A DNA stretch of 64,000 bases from contig NZ_LN832559.1 of the NCBI RefSeq assembly GCF_900005615.1, positions 1,456,837 to 1,520,836 of the forward strand. Direction: 5' to 3'. Shown in pieces: positions 8,455 to 16,742 of the stretch. A program made the position numbers and the translations under genes. Below the pieces are notes generated by a model. It made no database searches, was not told the DNA's origin, and worked only from the letters and a program-made list of their open reading frames with translations. Within the stretch, counting starts at the first letter, position 1, and the number at the start of each line of letters is the position of its first letter. This stretch comes from Paracoccus aminovorans. Lineage in GTDB: Bacteria; Pseudomonadota; Alphaproteobacteria; Rhodobacterales; Rhodobacteraceae.

Positions 8455-8963
8455 CCTCATGCCGTGCGTTGGATCTTGGCGCTGCCGAGGGCATTGAAGC
8501 TGTTGATGATTGCAATGCGGGTCTGGATTTCGGCTGTCTGGCGGTCTAGGTCTCCGGCGCGTCTTCGTCGATCCGAGGTGGATCTTGCACCAGACCCGCC
8601 GCCTGGGGCTGCCATGCCGGCTTGCGTGCCACGCGCCTTCGCCGTCGCCTCGGAGGCTCCTGCTATCGATCCGCAGGTGCAGCGGCCCCTGGAGTCGCGA
8701 TCCGGGATATTCGCGACCAGCGTCTTCTGGCGTCGCGACAGCGGCTGAAGTCGGACATCGACCGCCCAGGCCCGGCCAGTCTCGGGACGCTCTCGACGAA
8801 CTCGGTCGTCTGCCGCAACGCCATCCCGGACGACACCTTTAGAGAGAGGCGGGTCCGGATGGTGGGGTCGCTGTAAGTCCGCTGCCGCCCGCGCCGGCCT
8901 GTCTGCACGGCATCCCAGCCCACGGTGGGCATGGTGGGATCGAATCGGATCGTCAGCAAGCCT
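8455..8963 (-). pseudogene. degenerate IS5-family transposase
   Basis: Minus-strand fragments match IS5-type transposases in order. The N-terminal part contains FDPTMPTVGW, TGRRGRQRTYSD, then LSLKVSSGMALRQTTEFVES. The C-terminal part contains DLDRQTAEIQTRIAIIN and a closing FNALGSA. The central DDE region is largely missing and the pieces lie in different frames. The scar abuts the truncated copy of the secreted-protein gene exactly at its breakpoint (8964), so insertion of this element probably destroyed that copy. Confidence 0.75.
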
Positions 8964-9107
8964 AATGGCGCCTTCATCGTGCAATGCATCGCGGTCGGCG
9001 ACACCACGGTGAGCGTGGTCCAGGGCATCGACTATCACCAGCAGAAGGGCACCCTGGGCGCGTTCGCCGATCAGGCCTTCGCGGCGGTGAAGGCGGCAGC
9101 GCAATAG
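8964..9107 (+). pseudogene. 3' fragment of a second copy of the secreted-protein gene
   Basis: Forty-seven codons starting NGAFIVQCIAVGDTT and ending AFAAVKAAAQ-stop match the end of the gene at 7482-7862, with one evident change (DYR to DYH). The signal peptide and first half are absent, replaced by the IS5 scar. Confidence 0.8.
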
Positions 9108-9194
9108 CCTGTTGGGACTGCCTCGCCGTGCGGCCGCCGTTCGTGGTTTCGGATGCACGGCGTCCTTCGTCACAGGGAAACGAGCCACTTCGGC
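8964..9194 (+). repeat. inverted repeat arm 2
   Basis: Matches the reverse complement of 7395-7625. The similarity runs about 87 bases beyond the shared stop codon, so a genomic segment was duplicated, not just the gene. From 9195 to 9337 I see no gene. Confidence 0.8.
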
Positions 9195-9337
9195 GTTGTC
9201 AGGCTGCGACAAGATGGGGCTGTTGCAAGTGCAGCGAAGGCCTCAGAGCGGCCGGCTATCGCCGAAACGTGCCGCACAGCAGCAACTCCTTGGAACCGGA
9301 GAAGGCGATGCCGACGGGTTACTCCTGTTCGCCGTCG

Positions 9338-10129
9338 TTATCCCCCAAGATAGTCTATGAAGCGCTGGAACAGTTCGGACTGGCTGGAAATACCAAGGCG
9401 CTTATAGATGTTGTAGCGGTGTTGTTTTACCGTGCCTTCGGTGATGTCTAGATTGCTGGCGATCGAGATATTGCTGTGCCCGCGCAGGATCAGCTTGGTC
9501 ACCGCCTGCTGGGCGGGGGTCAGCACGTGGAAAGCTGCGCTGAACACCTCTTCGCTGTCCAAAGCCGGATTGCTGGTCTGGTCGCTGCCGCACGAAACAT
9601 CCCAATGCAGACGTAAGCTGGCTGCGATCACGGGCAGTAATTGACGCAAACGCTCGGCCTCGGCTTCGTTGAAGCAAGCCCCGCCGCGGTTACGCATCAG
9701 CGAATAGGTGGCCGTGAAGCGGCCGGTCAGCGGGACCACATAGCCGATCTCCTCGACCAAAGTGCCGGCTTGGTCCGAGATACAGGGGTGGACCTCTTGC
9801 GACCAGGCGAATTCGGTATCGTAATAGGCGTCCGGCGCCAGATCCCGCATCCGCCACAAGCCTTCGGGGATGTCGCCGATGCTGGCGGCATAGAACGGGT
9901 CCAACAGATAGGCACCGCGAAGATATGACTGCAGGGCGCGACGATCCACCGTTTCGCTATAGCCGTCGTGAATCACCACCGGGGACTTCTGGGCCGAGAA
10001 TCCGAAGACGCAGCTCATGTCGAAATCGGCACCGATCCGGGTCAGTCGATCCAGCGCAGCGCCATATCCGGTAGCTCCGGTTTCGGCGAACAGATCGGCA
10101 ATCGCCTGGCTCATATCCCGGGCGATCAT
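9338..10129 (-). CDS. LuxR-type transcriptional regulator
   Basis: 263 aa. The N-terminal 170 residues resemble an autoinducer-binding-type sensor domain (DPFYAASIGDIPEGLWRM, WSQEVHPCIS). The C-terminal helix-turn-helix is clear: LTPAQQAVTKLILRGHSNIS, then DITEGTVKQHRYNIYKRLG. No LuxI-type synthase is in the window, so it may be a solo regulator answering to another ligand. It is divergent from the SDR-oxidase-EutH genes and is their likely regulator. An ATG five codons in (10114) is an alternative start. Confidence 0.85.
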   Translation of the reverse strand: MIARDMSQAIADLFAETGATGYGAALDRLTRIGADFDMSCVFGFSAQKSPVVIHDGYSETVDRRALQSYLRGAYLLDPFYAASIGDIPEGLWRMRDLAPDAYYDTEFAWSQEVHPCISDQAGTLVEEIGYVVPLTGRFTATYSLMRNRGGACFNEAEAERLRQLLPVIAASLRLHWDVSCGSDQTSNPALDSEEVFSAAFHVLTPAQQAVTKLILRGHSNISIASNLDITEGTVKQHRYNIYKRLGISSQSELFQRFIDYLGG

Positions 10130-10191
10130 ATGACTTTCGCCATATGGAGTTTCATCCTCATCGTCCTAGGTTTCCTCCTGTCCGGCCTAGG
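10127..10191 (+). promoter_or_regulatory. divergent control region with paired palindromes
   Basis: Between the regulator and the SDR gene, CCTAGG occurs at 10165 and again at 10186, 21 bp apart, about two helical turns. CATATG occurs at 10127 and 10141. Paired hexamers on one DNA face would suit a dimeric LuxR-type protein. No -10/-35 pair is convincing. Confidence 0.35.
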
Positions 10192-10260
10192 GAGAGATCG
10201 GACCCTTGACCATAGATGCGAAAAAATGCCGGGCGCGCAAGCCCGCCCGAGGAGGATGAC

Positions 10261-11028
10261 GTGACAGCAAGATTGCAAGGGAAAACCGCCCTGATCACCG
10301 GGGGCGCCGGGGGTTGTGGGCTGGCCGCATCCGAACGCTTTGCAGCCGAGGGCGCAAGGGTAGGCATCGTGGACCTTCCCGGCAGCCAAGGCGCAGAGGT
10401 CGCGCAGCGCTTGCGTGATGCGGGACATGAGGCGATTTTTGCGCCCGCCGACGTGTCCGACGCGGATCAAGTGGCGCAGGCCGTGGCCGCTGTCCAAGCG
10501 GCATTCGGCCCGATCACCGTGTTGATGAACCACGCGGGCATCCTGGCCGCCCTCCCTTTCCTCGAGACCAGCGAGGAGGAATGGGATCGCATCATGGCAG
10601 TGAACGTGAAAAGCATGTTCCTGGTCACCAAGGCCGTGCTGCCCGGCATGATCGCAGCGGGCGGTGGCAGCGTGATCTGCACCTCCTCGATCTCGGCCGT
10701 GGTCGGCACACCGATGGAGGTGCTTTACTGCACCAGCAAAGGCGCTTGCCACATGTTCGCGCGCGCCATCGCCGTCGAGTTCCGTGACCGGGGGATCCGC
10801 TCGAACGCGATCTGCCCCGGTTTCATCGCGACCTCCCACGGGCTGCGCGAGATCGAGCTTCTAGGCAAGCAAGGCGTCGATGTTTCGGAAAGCATGATCG
10901 CCGGTGCCCAAGGTCGGCTCTGCAAGCCCGAGGAGGTCGCCGCAGCAGCCCTTTTCCTGGCCAGTGACGATGCCAGCTTCGTCAATGGCGCGCATCTCTT
11001 TGCCGACAATGGCTACACCGCGATCTGA
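10261..11028 (+). CDS. SDR-family NAD(P)-dependent oxidoreductase
   Basis: 255 aa, normal for a classical short-chain dehydrogenase. The GTG start follows GAGGAGG closely. The nucleotide-binding motif is TGGAGGCG. VDLP after beta-2 has an Asp, favouring NAD. NHAG replaces the usual NNAG. The catalytic triad is Ser in CTSSISAV and YCTSK. It heads an apparent operon with a flavoprotein oxidase and an EutH-like permease, so it probably oxidises an alcohol or polyol intermediate in the same pathway. The substrate cannot be named. Confidence 0.9.
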   Translation: MTARLQGKTALITGGAGGCGLAASERFAAEGARVGIVDLPGSQGAEVAQRLRDAGHEAIFAPADVSDADQVAQAVAAVQAAFGPITVLMNHAGILAALPFLETSEEEWDRIMAVNVKSMFLVTKAVLPGMIAAGGGSVICTSSISAVVGTPMEVLYCTSKGACHMFARAIAVEFRDRGIRSNAICPGFIATSHGLREIELLGKQGVDVSESMIAGAQGRLCKPEEVAAAALFLASDDASFVNGAHLFADNGYTAI

Positions 11029-11053
11029 ACCAAAAACCAACAGGGATAATGAC

Positions 11054-12325
11054 ATGAACACCTCATCGCATGGTATGACCGTCAACGATTTCGGCCTGGA
11101 ACATGCCCATTGGCGCAACTGGGTCGGCAACCAGTCCTGTGTTCGCGCGGCACGCGCTGCTCCGCAAAGCGAGGACGAGCTTTGCACCCTGATCGCCGGC
11201 GCCACCGCAAAGGGCATGAATGTCCGCGTCGCCGGTTCGGGCCACAGCTTCACCCCGGTCGCGCTGACCAGCGGGCTGCACCTCACCCTGGCCGGCATGA
11301 CGGGCGTCAAGCACATCGACCGCGAGCGGCGGCGCGTCACCGCATCGGCCGGAACCACGATCAACGAGCTGGTCAAGGTGCTGAAGGCCGAGGGCCTGTC
11401 GATGATCAACCAGGGCGACATCGACAGCCAGGCCATCGCCGGCGCATTGACCACCGGCACGCATGGCACCGGCGCGACCCTGCCGGTGCTGGCCGACGCC
11501 ATCGTTGGCATGAAGCTGGTGCAACCAGACGGTTCGATCCTGGTGGTGGACGAGACGACGCCGGACCTGCTGCTGGCCGGCCGCGTCTCGCTGGGCCTTT
11601 TGGGCGCGATCTCGGAAATGACGCTGCAACTGACCGACAGCTATCGCCTGCGAGAGCGGATCTGGCGCGAGGATTTCGAATCCGCCATGGAAATGCATGA
11701 CGAACTTGCCGCGAAGCACCGGCATTTCAGCTTTTTCTGGTGTCCCTACGAGGAAAGCCGTCATTGCTATTGCCTGCCCGACACCGCGGCGACCTCGAAA
11801 TCCGGCCGTACCACCGATGTCTGCGAGATGAAGGTGATGGACATCACCGACGAGGAACCCTTCGAGGCCGAGTTCGAGAAGGTGGCCTACAGCTCGGACG
11901 TCTATCCCATAGAATATGTCGCGAACTTCCACGAGCTGGAATATGCGGTGCCGCGCGAACACGGCAAGGACGCGGTGCGCGCCGTGCGCCGGCTGATGCT
12001 CGAGGATTTCCCCGACGCGATCTATCCCATCGAATACCGCTTTACCGCCGGGGACGAGGCCTGGATGAGCCCGTTCCACCGTCAGGACAGCGTGACGGTC
12101 TCGGTCTCGGGCGAGCCGGGTAAGGATTACTGGGACTATCTGCGCGCGGTGGACAAGATCCTGCGCGGCTATGGCGCACGGCCGCATTGGGGCAAGATGC
12201 ATTTCCTGACCGGCGAGGACGTGACGGCGATCTACCCCCGCGCCGAGGATTTCCGCGCGCTGCGCCGCAAGCTGGACCCGCAGGGCTTCTACCTGAACGA
12301 CCACCTGTCGCAGCTGTTCCGCTGA
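11054..12325 (+). CDS. FAD-linked oxidase of the aldonolactone/alditol oxidase family
   Basis: 423 aa. The N-terminal FAD_binding_4 domain has VRVAGSGHSFTP, whose His is the usual covalent FAD attachment site in the VAO family, and TGTHGTG. The C-terminal ALO domain ends with ARPHWGKMH, the HWGK motif of L-gulonolactone, D-arabinonolactone and bacterial alditol oxidases. No signal peptide is seen, so it is cytoplasmic and probably uses oxygen or another acceptor to oxidise a sugar lactone or polyol. Twenty-five bases separate it from the SDR gene. Confidence 0.88.
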   Translation: MNTSSHGMTVNDFGLEHAHWRNWVGNQSCVRAARAAPQSEDELCTLIAGATAKGMNVRVAGSGHSFTPVALTSGLHLTLAGMTGVKHIDRERRRVTASAGTTINELVKVLKAEGLSMINQGDIDSQAIAGALTTGTHGTGATLPVLADAIVGMKLVQPDGSILVVDETTPDLLLAGRVSLGLLGAISEMTLQLTDSYRLRERIWREDFESAMEMHDELAAKHRHFSFFWCPYEESRHCYCLPDTAATSKSGRTTDVCEMKVMDITDEEPFEAEFEKVAYSSDVYPIEYVANFHELEYAVPREHGKDAVRAVRRLMLEDFPDAIYPIEYRFTAGDEAWMSPFHRQDSVTVSVSGEPGKDYWDYLRAVDKILRGYGARPHWGKMHFLTGEDVTAIYPRAEDFRALRRKLDPQGFYLNDHLSQLFR

Positions 12326-12377
12326 GGCCCAGCCGGGCGGGACGGGAGGCCCGCCCCTTTTCAAGGGAGGACGAACC

Positions 12378-13571
12378 ATGGCCCATATCGGGACATTTGT
12401 TATCTATATCATCATGGCCTCTGCGATGATCGGCGCCATCGCCTCGATTATCGACAGCGAAAGCCCATTGGGCCGCGAATTCAGTGCCGGGCTGCATGCC
12501 ATCGGCTATATCTTCATCCCGGTCGCGGGGATCATGGCCTCGATCCCCTATTTATCGGCCTTTGTCGATGCGGTGGCGGGGCCGCTGTTTCACGCAGTCG
12601 GCGCCGATCCAGCCATGGCCGCCACCTCGATCATCGCTGTGGACATGGGAGGGTATCAACTGGCCAAGGGGCTGGCCATGACGCATGAAGGCTGGATCAT
12701 GGCCTCGATCACCGGCTTCATGGCCGGCGCCACGATCATCTTCACCATTCCGGTCGGTCTGGCCATGCTGGAAAAAGAGGATCACCAGTACATGGCCGTC
12801 GGCATCATGTGCGGCGTGCTCGCGATTCCGATAGGTGTGCTGGTTTCTTGCCTGGCGCTTGGGGTCATGGATATCGCGATCCGGCCCGAGATCGCCGCCG
12901 TCGGCGAGGCCAGTCAGGCGCTTGCGATGAATACGGTGCAGGTCATGCGCAATATCGCGCCGCTGGTCGTGTTCTGTCTGGTGTTGGCGGCCTGCCTCAA
13001 GCTGTTCCCGGCGACGATGATCCGACTGTTTCTGGGCTTCGGCCGCGTGATGTATGCGGCGATCACGCTGGTGCTGGTCTTTTCCATTGTCGAGTATTTC
13101 ACCGGAGCCTTCACCGCCGTCTTCGGCCATTGGGGCTTTGCGCCCATCATTGCCGATACCGAGGACCAGTTCCGCGCGCTCGAGATCGCGGGATATATCG
13201 GCATCATGCTGTGCGGCGCCTTTCCGATGGTCTGGCTGATGAACCGCTTTTTGCAGCGGCCGATGAAATGGGTCGGCGCGCGTTTGGGCCTGTCTCCGGC
13301 CGGGACGGCGGGGCTGCTTGCGGCGGCTGCGAATGTGCTGGCGATGTTCCGGCTCGTCAAGGACATGCCGCCGCGCGATAAGGTTCTGGTCATTTCTTTT
13401 GCGGTCTGCGGTGCCTTCATGTTTGGTGACCACTTGGCATTCTCTGCGAACTTCCAGCCTACGATTATCCTGCCCCTGCTGCTGGGCAAGCTGTCCGGCG
13501 GAATGGTTGGGTTTGCGTTTGCGATGCGGATCCAGGGCCAAGCTCGGATTGCGGCTGCGAAAGCAACCTAG
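12378..13571 (+). CDS. eutH: EutH-family integral membrane transporter
   Basis: 397 aa with about ten hydrophobic segments. It resembles ethanolamine permease EutH over its length, including a conserved VDMGGYQLA segment and GDHLAFSANFQP near the C-terminus. AGGGAGGA precedes the ATG. No ethanolamine ammonia-lyase or microcompartment genes are nearby. The partners are an SDR and an alditol/lactone-type oxidase, so the substrate may be a different small amino-alcohol or polyol. The family assignment is firm; the substrate is open. Confidence 0.85.
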   Translation: MAHIGTFVIYIIMASAMIGAIASIIDSESPLGREFSAGLHAIGYIFIPVAGIMASIPYLSAFVDAVAGPLFHAVGADPAMAATSIIAVDMGGYQLAKGLAMTHEGWIMASITGFMAGATIIFTIPVGLAMLEKEDHQYMAVGIMCGVLAIPIGVLVSCLALGVMDIAIRPEIAAVGEASQALAMNTVQVMRNIAPLVVFCLVLAACLKLFPATMIRLFLGFGRVMYAAITLVLVFSIVEYFTGAFTAVFGHWGFAPIIADTEDQFRALEIAGYIGIMLCGAFPMVWLMNRFLQRPMKWVGARLGLSPAGTAGLLAAAANVLAMFRLVKDMPPRDKVLVISFAVCGAFMFGDHLAFSANFQPTIILPLLLGKLSGGMVGFAFAMRIQGQARIAAAKAT

Positions 13572-14072
13572 AATCAACGGGCGCGGCAGTGCCGTCCGCT
13601 GTCGCGTCCTCTGCATGCTTTCCCGCCGCCGATAGCTCCCCCCGGAACGCCTATGGCGTAGCACCAACCAATCATCATATGCATATGCAGTGATCGTCCG
13701 CTTCGTACAGGATCGCCGCCCCGCTGCCACAAAACGACCGGGTGCTGTCGTCCATAGTCACAGGGACACGAGCAGGTTCAGCCGCAGCACCGCTTCGCGT
13801 CCTTCGCCCGCCGGCGCCAGGGCAGCCATGAAAACTCCTTCAGGCTGCGACTTTCGAGCTTTTCCGCCCCACCCTCGATCCGCCATTCGACCAGTTGCGG
13901 CATCGCCAGCGTCACCCTGCCTCAGACGGCGTTGTCCTTGGACTGCGCCATTGTTTCCAACTTCTTGTTGCTCATGGGAATTGATAACGTAACCGTCCGG
14001 GCTGATCGCTCTGCCGTGGGGTGAGAGTGCGGGATAGTGTCCCCTATCGATGGTGGACAATATGGTGCTTGC
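13572..14072 (+). other. gene-poor stretch with decayed coding fragments
   Basis: No intact gene is seen. On the minus strand, 13780-13970 carries short open pieces (such as MPQLVEWRIEGGAEKLESRS) interrupted by stops, which look like a decayed gene I cannot identify. No terminator after eutH is obvious. The end borders the second IS66 scar. Confidence 0.4.
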
Positions 14073-14432
14073 ATGGCGCGTGGGACGAAGCGTCTCTGGA
14101 CGAATGAGGAGAAGCGGTCGATCTGCTTCCAGACGACGGCGCCAGGCGTTTCGGTGGCCCAGGTGGCGCGGCGCTATGCGGTGAACGCCAATCTGATCTT
14201 CAAATGGCTGCGCGATGCCCGTTATGCGCCGGATCCTGTGGCGGTTCCATTCTCGTCAGAGGAGGCACGCTTTCTGCCTGTAGAGATTGTCGCCGAGACC
14301 AGGTCGGCCTTGACCGCACCTGCCACCGAGAACCACATCGAGATCGACCTGGCAGGCGGCCACCGGATGCGGATCAGCGGGAGCTATGATCCGGAGGCGC
14401 TGGCCCGACTGATCCGGGGACTTTCGGCGTGA
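14073..14432 (+). CDS. tnpA: IS66-type accessory protein TnpA (second IS66 scar)
   Basis: 119 aa from the ATG at 14073. The N-terminal helix-turn-helix is typical: [20 protein letters not shown], then [19 protein letters not shown]. The tail ([26 protein letters not shown]) is also standard for IS66 Orf1. The frame is intact, but the rest of the element is deleted. It is not a close match to the tnpA at 6893-7257, so two different IS66 subgroups visited this island. Confidence 0.85.
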
Positions 14433-14899
14433 TCCCGGTGCCGGCCAGCACGCGGGTCTGGCTGGCGGCCGGGGTGACGGACATGCGCAAGGGTTTTGCG
14501 GCCTTGGCGGCGCAGGCCGAGGCGGTGCTGAAGCAGGATCCGTTCGCCTGGCATATGTTCGTGTTCAGGGGGCGCCGGGGCGATCTGGTCAAGGTCATCT
14601 GGATGCGTGCCGACGGCTATGCCGGGCTCAACGATCTCTACCGTTCCGGCGCCATCCGCGAGGTCGCCTGCATGGCCCATGTCCGACGCAAGTTCGTCGA
14701 CATCCTCCGGTCGCAAGGTTCGCCGATCGCTGAGGAGACCGTCGGCCGGATCGCACAGCTTTATGCCGTATTCCTGAGGGATCCGCAGACCAGCCCATGC
14801 CGATCATGGGTCGCATCCATTGCGACATCGCGCCCGGCGGTGGCGCAACGCCAGGACAAGAGGGTTTCGGCGGCATCTCCCAGAGCCTCCATCCGGTGA
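14429..14899 (+). pseudogene. in-frame chimaera of IS66 TnpB start and TnpC end
   Basis: A GTG start overlaps tnpA. Residues 1-57 are TnpB-like ([34 protein letters not shown]). From about residue 59 the protein becomes the C-terminal region of TnpC ([45 protein letters not shown]). An internal deletion joined the two genes without breaking the frame. The last 40 codons are unrelated sequence read into the adjacent DUF2169 remnant. It is unlikely to be functional. Confidence 0.75.
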
Positions 14900-15268
14900 C
14901 CAAAGCGTGTGCGCACAAGCCTTCGCGGGCCGTGGCAATGGATGGTCCATTGCAGCCGGCCGACCGACATCGACACCGGAAAGCTGAGCACAGACTTGTC
15001 GCTTGCTGGCGTAGACGTACCGCGCAGCAGAATGTCGCAATGCGGCCGGAACGGCGCGAGGTCGCTGTCCTCGAGCAATTCTTCGTCCAAAGCGTCAAGA
15101 ACCGGTAGAAAATTGACGGCTTGCTGCTTTTCGGCCAGCACGGGCAGACCCGTCACCGGCAGATCCAGCGTCAGGCGCATCGCGACCAACCCAATGCTCG
15201 ATTCCTTGCGCATCGCGCAGGAAATATCCAGCGGTTTCGAAAGGGGTTTGGTTCGTGATGTGCCGCAT
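14761..15268 (-). pseudogene. broken DUF2169-type T6SS adaptor gene
   Basis: On the minus strand a start at 15268 gives MRHITNQTPFETAGYF, the usual DUF2169 opening. After a frameshift near 15195 the next frame continues VAMRLTLDLPVTGLPVL, FRPHCDILLRG, then VSMSVGRLQWTI and a degenerate W-x-AFGG-like segment. The IS66 scar replaces the rest. DUF2169 proteins are adaptors that load effectors onto PAAR/VgrG spikes, so this is probably the lost adaptor of T6SS module B. Confidence 0.65.
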
Positions 15269-15290
15269 GCGCCGAACTCAGTTCAGGTCG

Positions 15291-15531
15291 ATCCAGGCAG
15301 CGGACAGGGCGATGTCGCGGTCCGCCCGCTGCACGATCCGCTTGTCCTCCAGCCGAATGGTGCCATCCGCCAGCAGGTGGTTGACCGCATCGCCGTTGCG
15401 GATGGAACAGGCGCTGGCGGCGTTCGTCCCAGTTGATCCGGTCCAGCAGGGCAACCAGCTTTTGCAGCATGTTCGACCTGATCACCCGTAACGGATTTCA
15501 GGATCGCGTTGCCGTCGAATTGTGGCGTCAT
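15291..15531 (-). pseudogene. small frameshifted gene between the T6SS partner and adaptor remnants
   Basis: Minus-strand pieces in three frames read MTPQFDGNAILKSVTG, then KLVALLDRINWDERRQ, then DGTIRLEDKRIVQRADRD to a stop. Together they suggest an original protein of about 75-90 residues, now frameshifted. No family is recognised. Confidence 0.45.
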
Positions 15532-15567
15532 CGTGCCTCGCGACCTGCTACGCGGTCTGGCCTTCGT

Positions 15568-16740
15568 TCATTCTGCGGATTGCCCGACCTGTTCGCGCAG
15601 CGCGTCCAGCACGAGCCGGTCGACAAAAACCGAGTGCATCGCCAGCCCCATGGCCTCGGCGCTTTCGGGATAGGCGCTCAGCGAGGAATACCCCACCACA
15701 TCGGCGGGGCCGAGCACGAAGAACCCCCGCGCGCCCATCTTGCGCCCCTCGGTCCAGTCCAACCGGTCGAGGAAAAGCCCCTGCACCGCATCGGGGGCAA
15801 AGCCCTTCAGCCGGTTCTCGTTCATCGGCTTGCGCGAGAACTGCACCTGAGGCGCAAGGTTCTGCATCAGCAGATCCGACATCGCGGTGGCGATGTCACG
15901 CAGCGGCGCGTCCTTGGCCTTGGCGCCGGCGGGCACCGCAATGCCGAAGATGCCGATGGCGCTGTTGCCGCCCTCATCGGCCTTGTCCAGCCAGATGGCG
16001 GCGGACACCGGCGCGGCCGAGCCTGTGTCGCTGCCGAAGGCCTGCCAATGCTCCGGCAGCGGATAGCGCAGGCTCGCGCCCGAGGGCAGCCGCAATTCGT
16101 GCTGCCGCAGCCCCTCGATGATCGGGTCCGCGCTTTCCTGGGTCTGGAACTCCAGCGAGCCGACCATGGCGGCGATCCGCGGCGCCTGCGCGTCGAAATC
16201 CTCAAGCGTGGTATCGGCGCGCAGGATCAGCAGGTCGGTGCCGCGCCGCCAGACGCTGATCCGTGTCCTGTGGCCAAAGCCGCTGTCATCCTCGCCGGTC
16301 ATCACCTCGCCGAAATCGCGCGCATCGCCATCGACGCCGTAATTCTTGGGCCCCCATGACCGCGCCAGCAGGCGGCCGTAATCCGCGGCAATCGCCACGC
16401 GCTCGGGCAGGATGCTGGCGCAATAGACCGAGATTTCAAGCTGGTCGCGGTCCTCGGGCCTATAGCCCAGCCAGAGGCGCTCGAACCGCGTGAACAGGCC
16501 CGCCGCGTCGAAATCCCTGACCGGCTGCGGGCTTTCGAACCATTCAAGCCCCTCGGGCAGGGCGGTGCGGAATTCCAGACCGGGAAAGTCCGGCAGCGCC
16601 AGCGCCCGATCCGAGAGCGCGGCCTTGCTGCGCGTCAACGCACCCGTGCCCGAATTGTCCTGTGCCATTGTCATTCTTCCGTTCAATATCAGCGATGCTG
16701 CGGCAAAGCCGGCAAAGGCCAGCAAGTTGCGGCGTTTCAT
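15568..16740 (-). CDS. Tat-exported protein, candidate immunity partner (copy B)
   Basis: 390 aa from the ATG at 16740, two bases after the effector stop. The N-terminus MKRRNLLAFAGFAAASLIL is a twin-arginine-type signal with cleavage near AQDNSG. It is paralogous to the protein at 2991-4169 (shared TRISVWRRG, LARSWGP, ADPIIEGLRQ) but strongly diverged, as expected for immunity proteins tracking different effectors. No enzyme motif is recognised. A periplasmic location fits an effector delivered to that compartment or to the inner membrane. Confidence 0.72.
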   Translation of the reverse strand: MKRRNLLAFAGFAAASLILNGRMTMAQDNSGTGALTRSKAALSDRALALPDFPGLEFRTALPEGLEWFESPQPVRDFDAAGLFTRFERLWLGYRPEDRDQLEISVYCASILPERVAIAADYGRLLARSWGPKNYGVDGDARDFGEVMTGEDDSGFGHRTRISVWRRGTDLLILRADTTLEDFDAQAPRIAAMVGSLEFQTQESADPIIEGLRQHELRLPSGASLRYPLPEHWQAFGSDTGSAAPVSAAIWLDKADEGGNSAIGIFGIAVPAGAKAKDAPLRDIATAMSDLLMQNLAPQVQFSRKPMNENRLKGFAPDAVQGLFLDRLDWTEGRKMGARGFFVLGPADVVGYSSLSAYPESAEAMGLAMHSVFVDRLVLDALREQVGQSAE

Positions 16741-16742
16741 CC

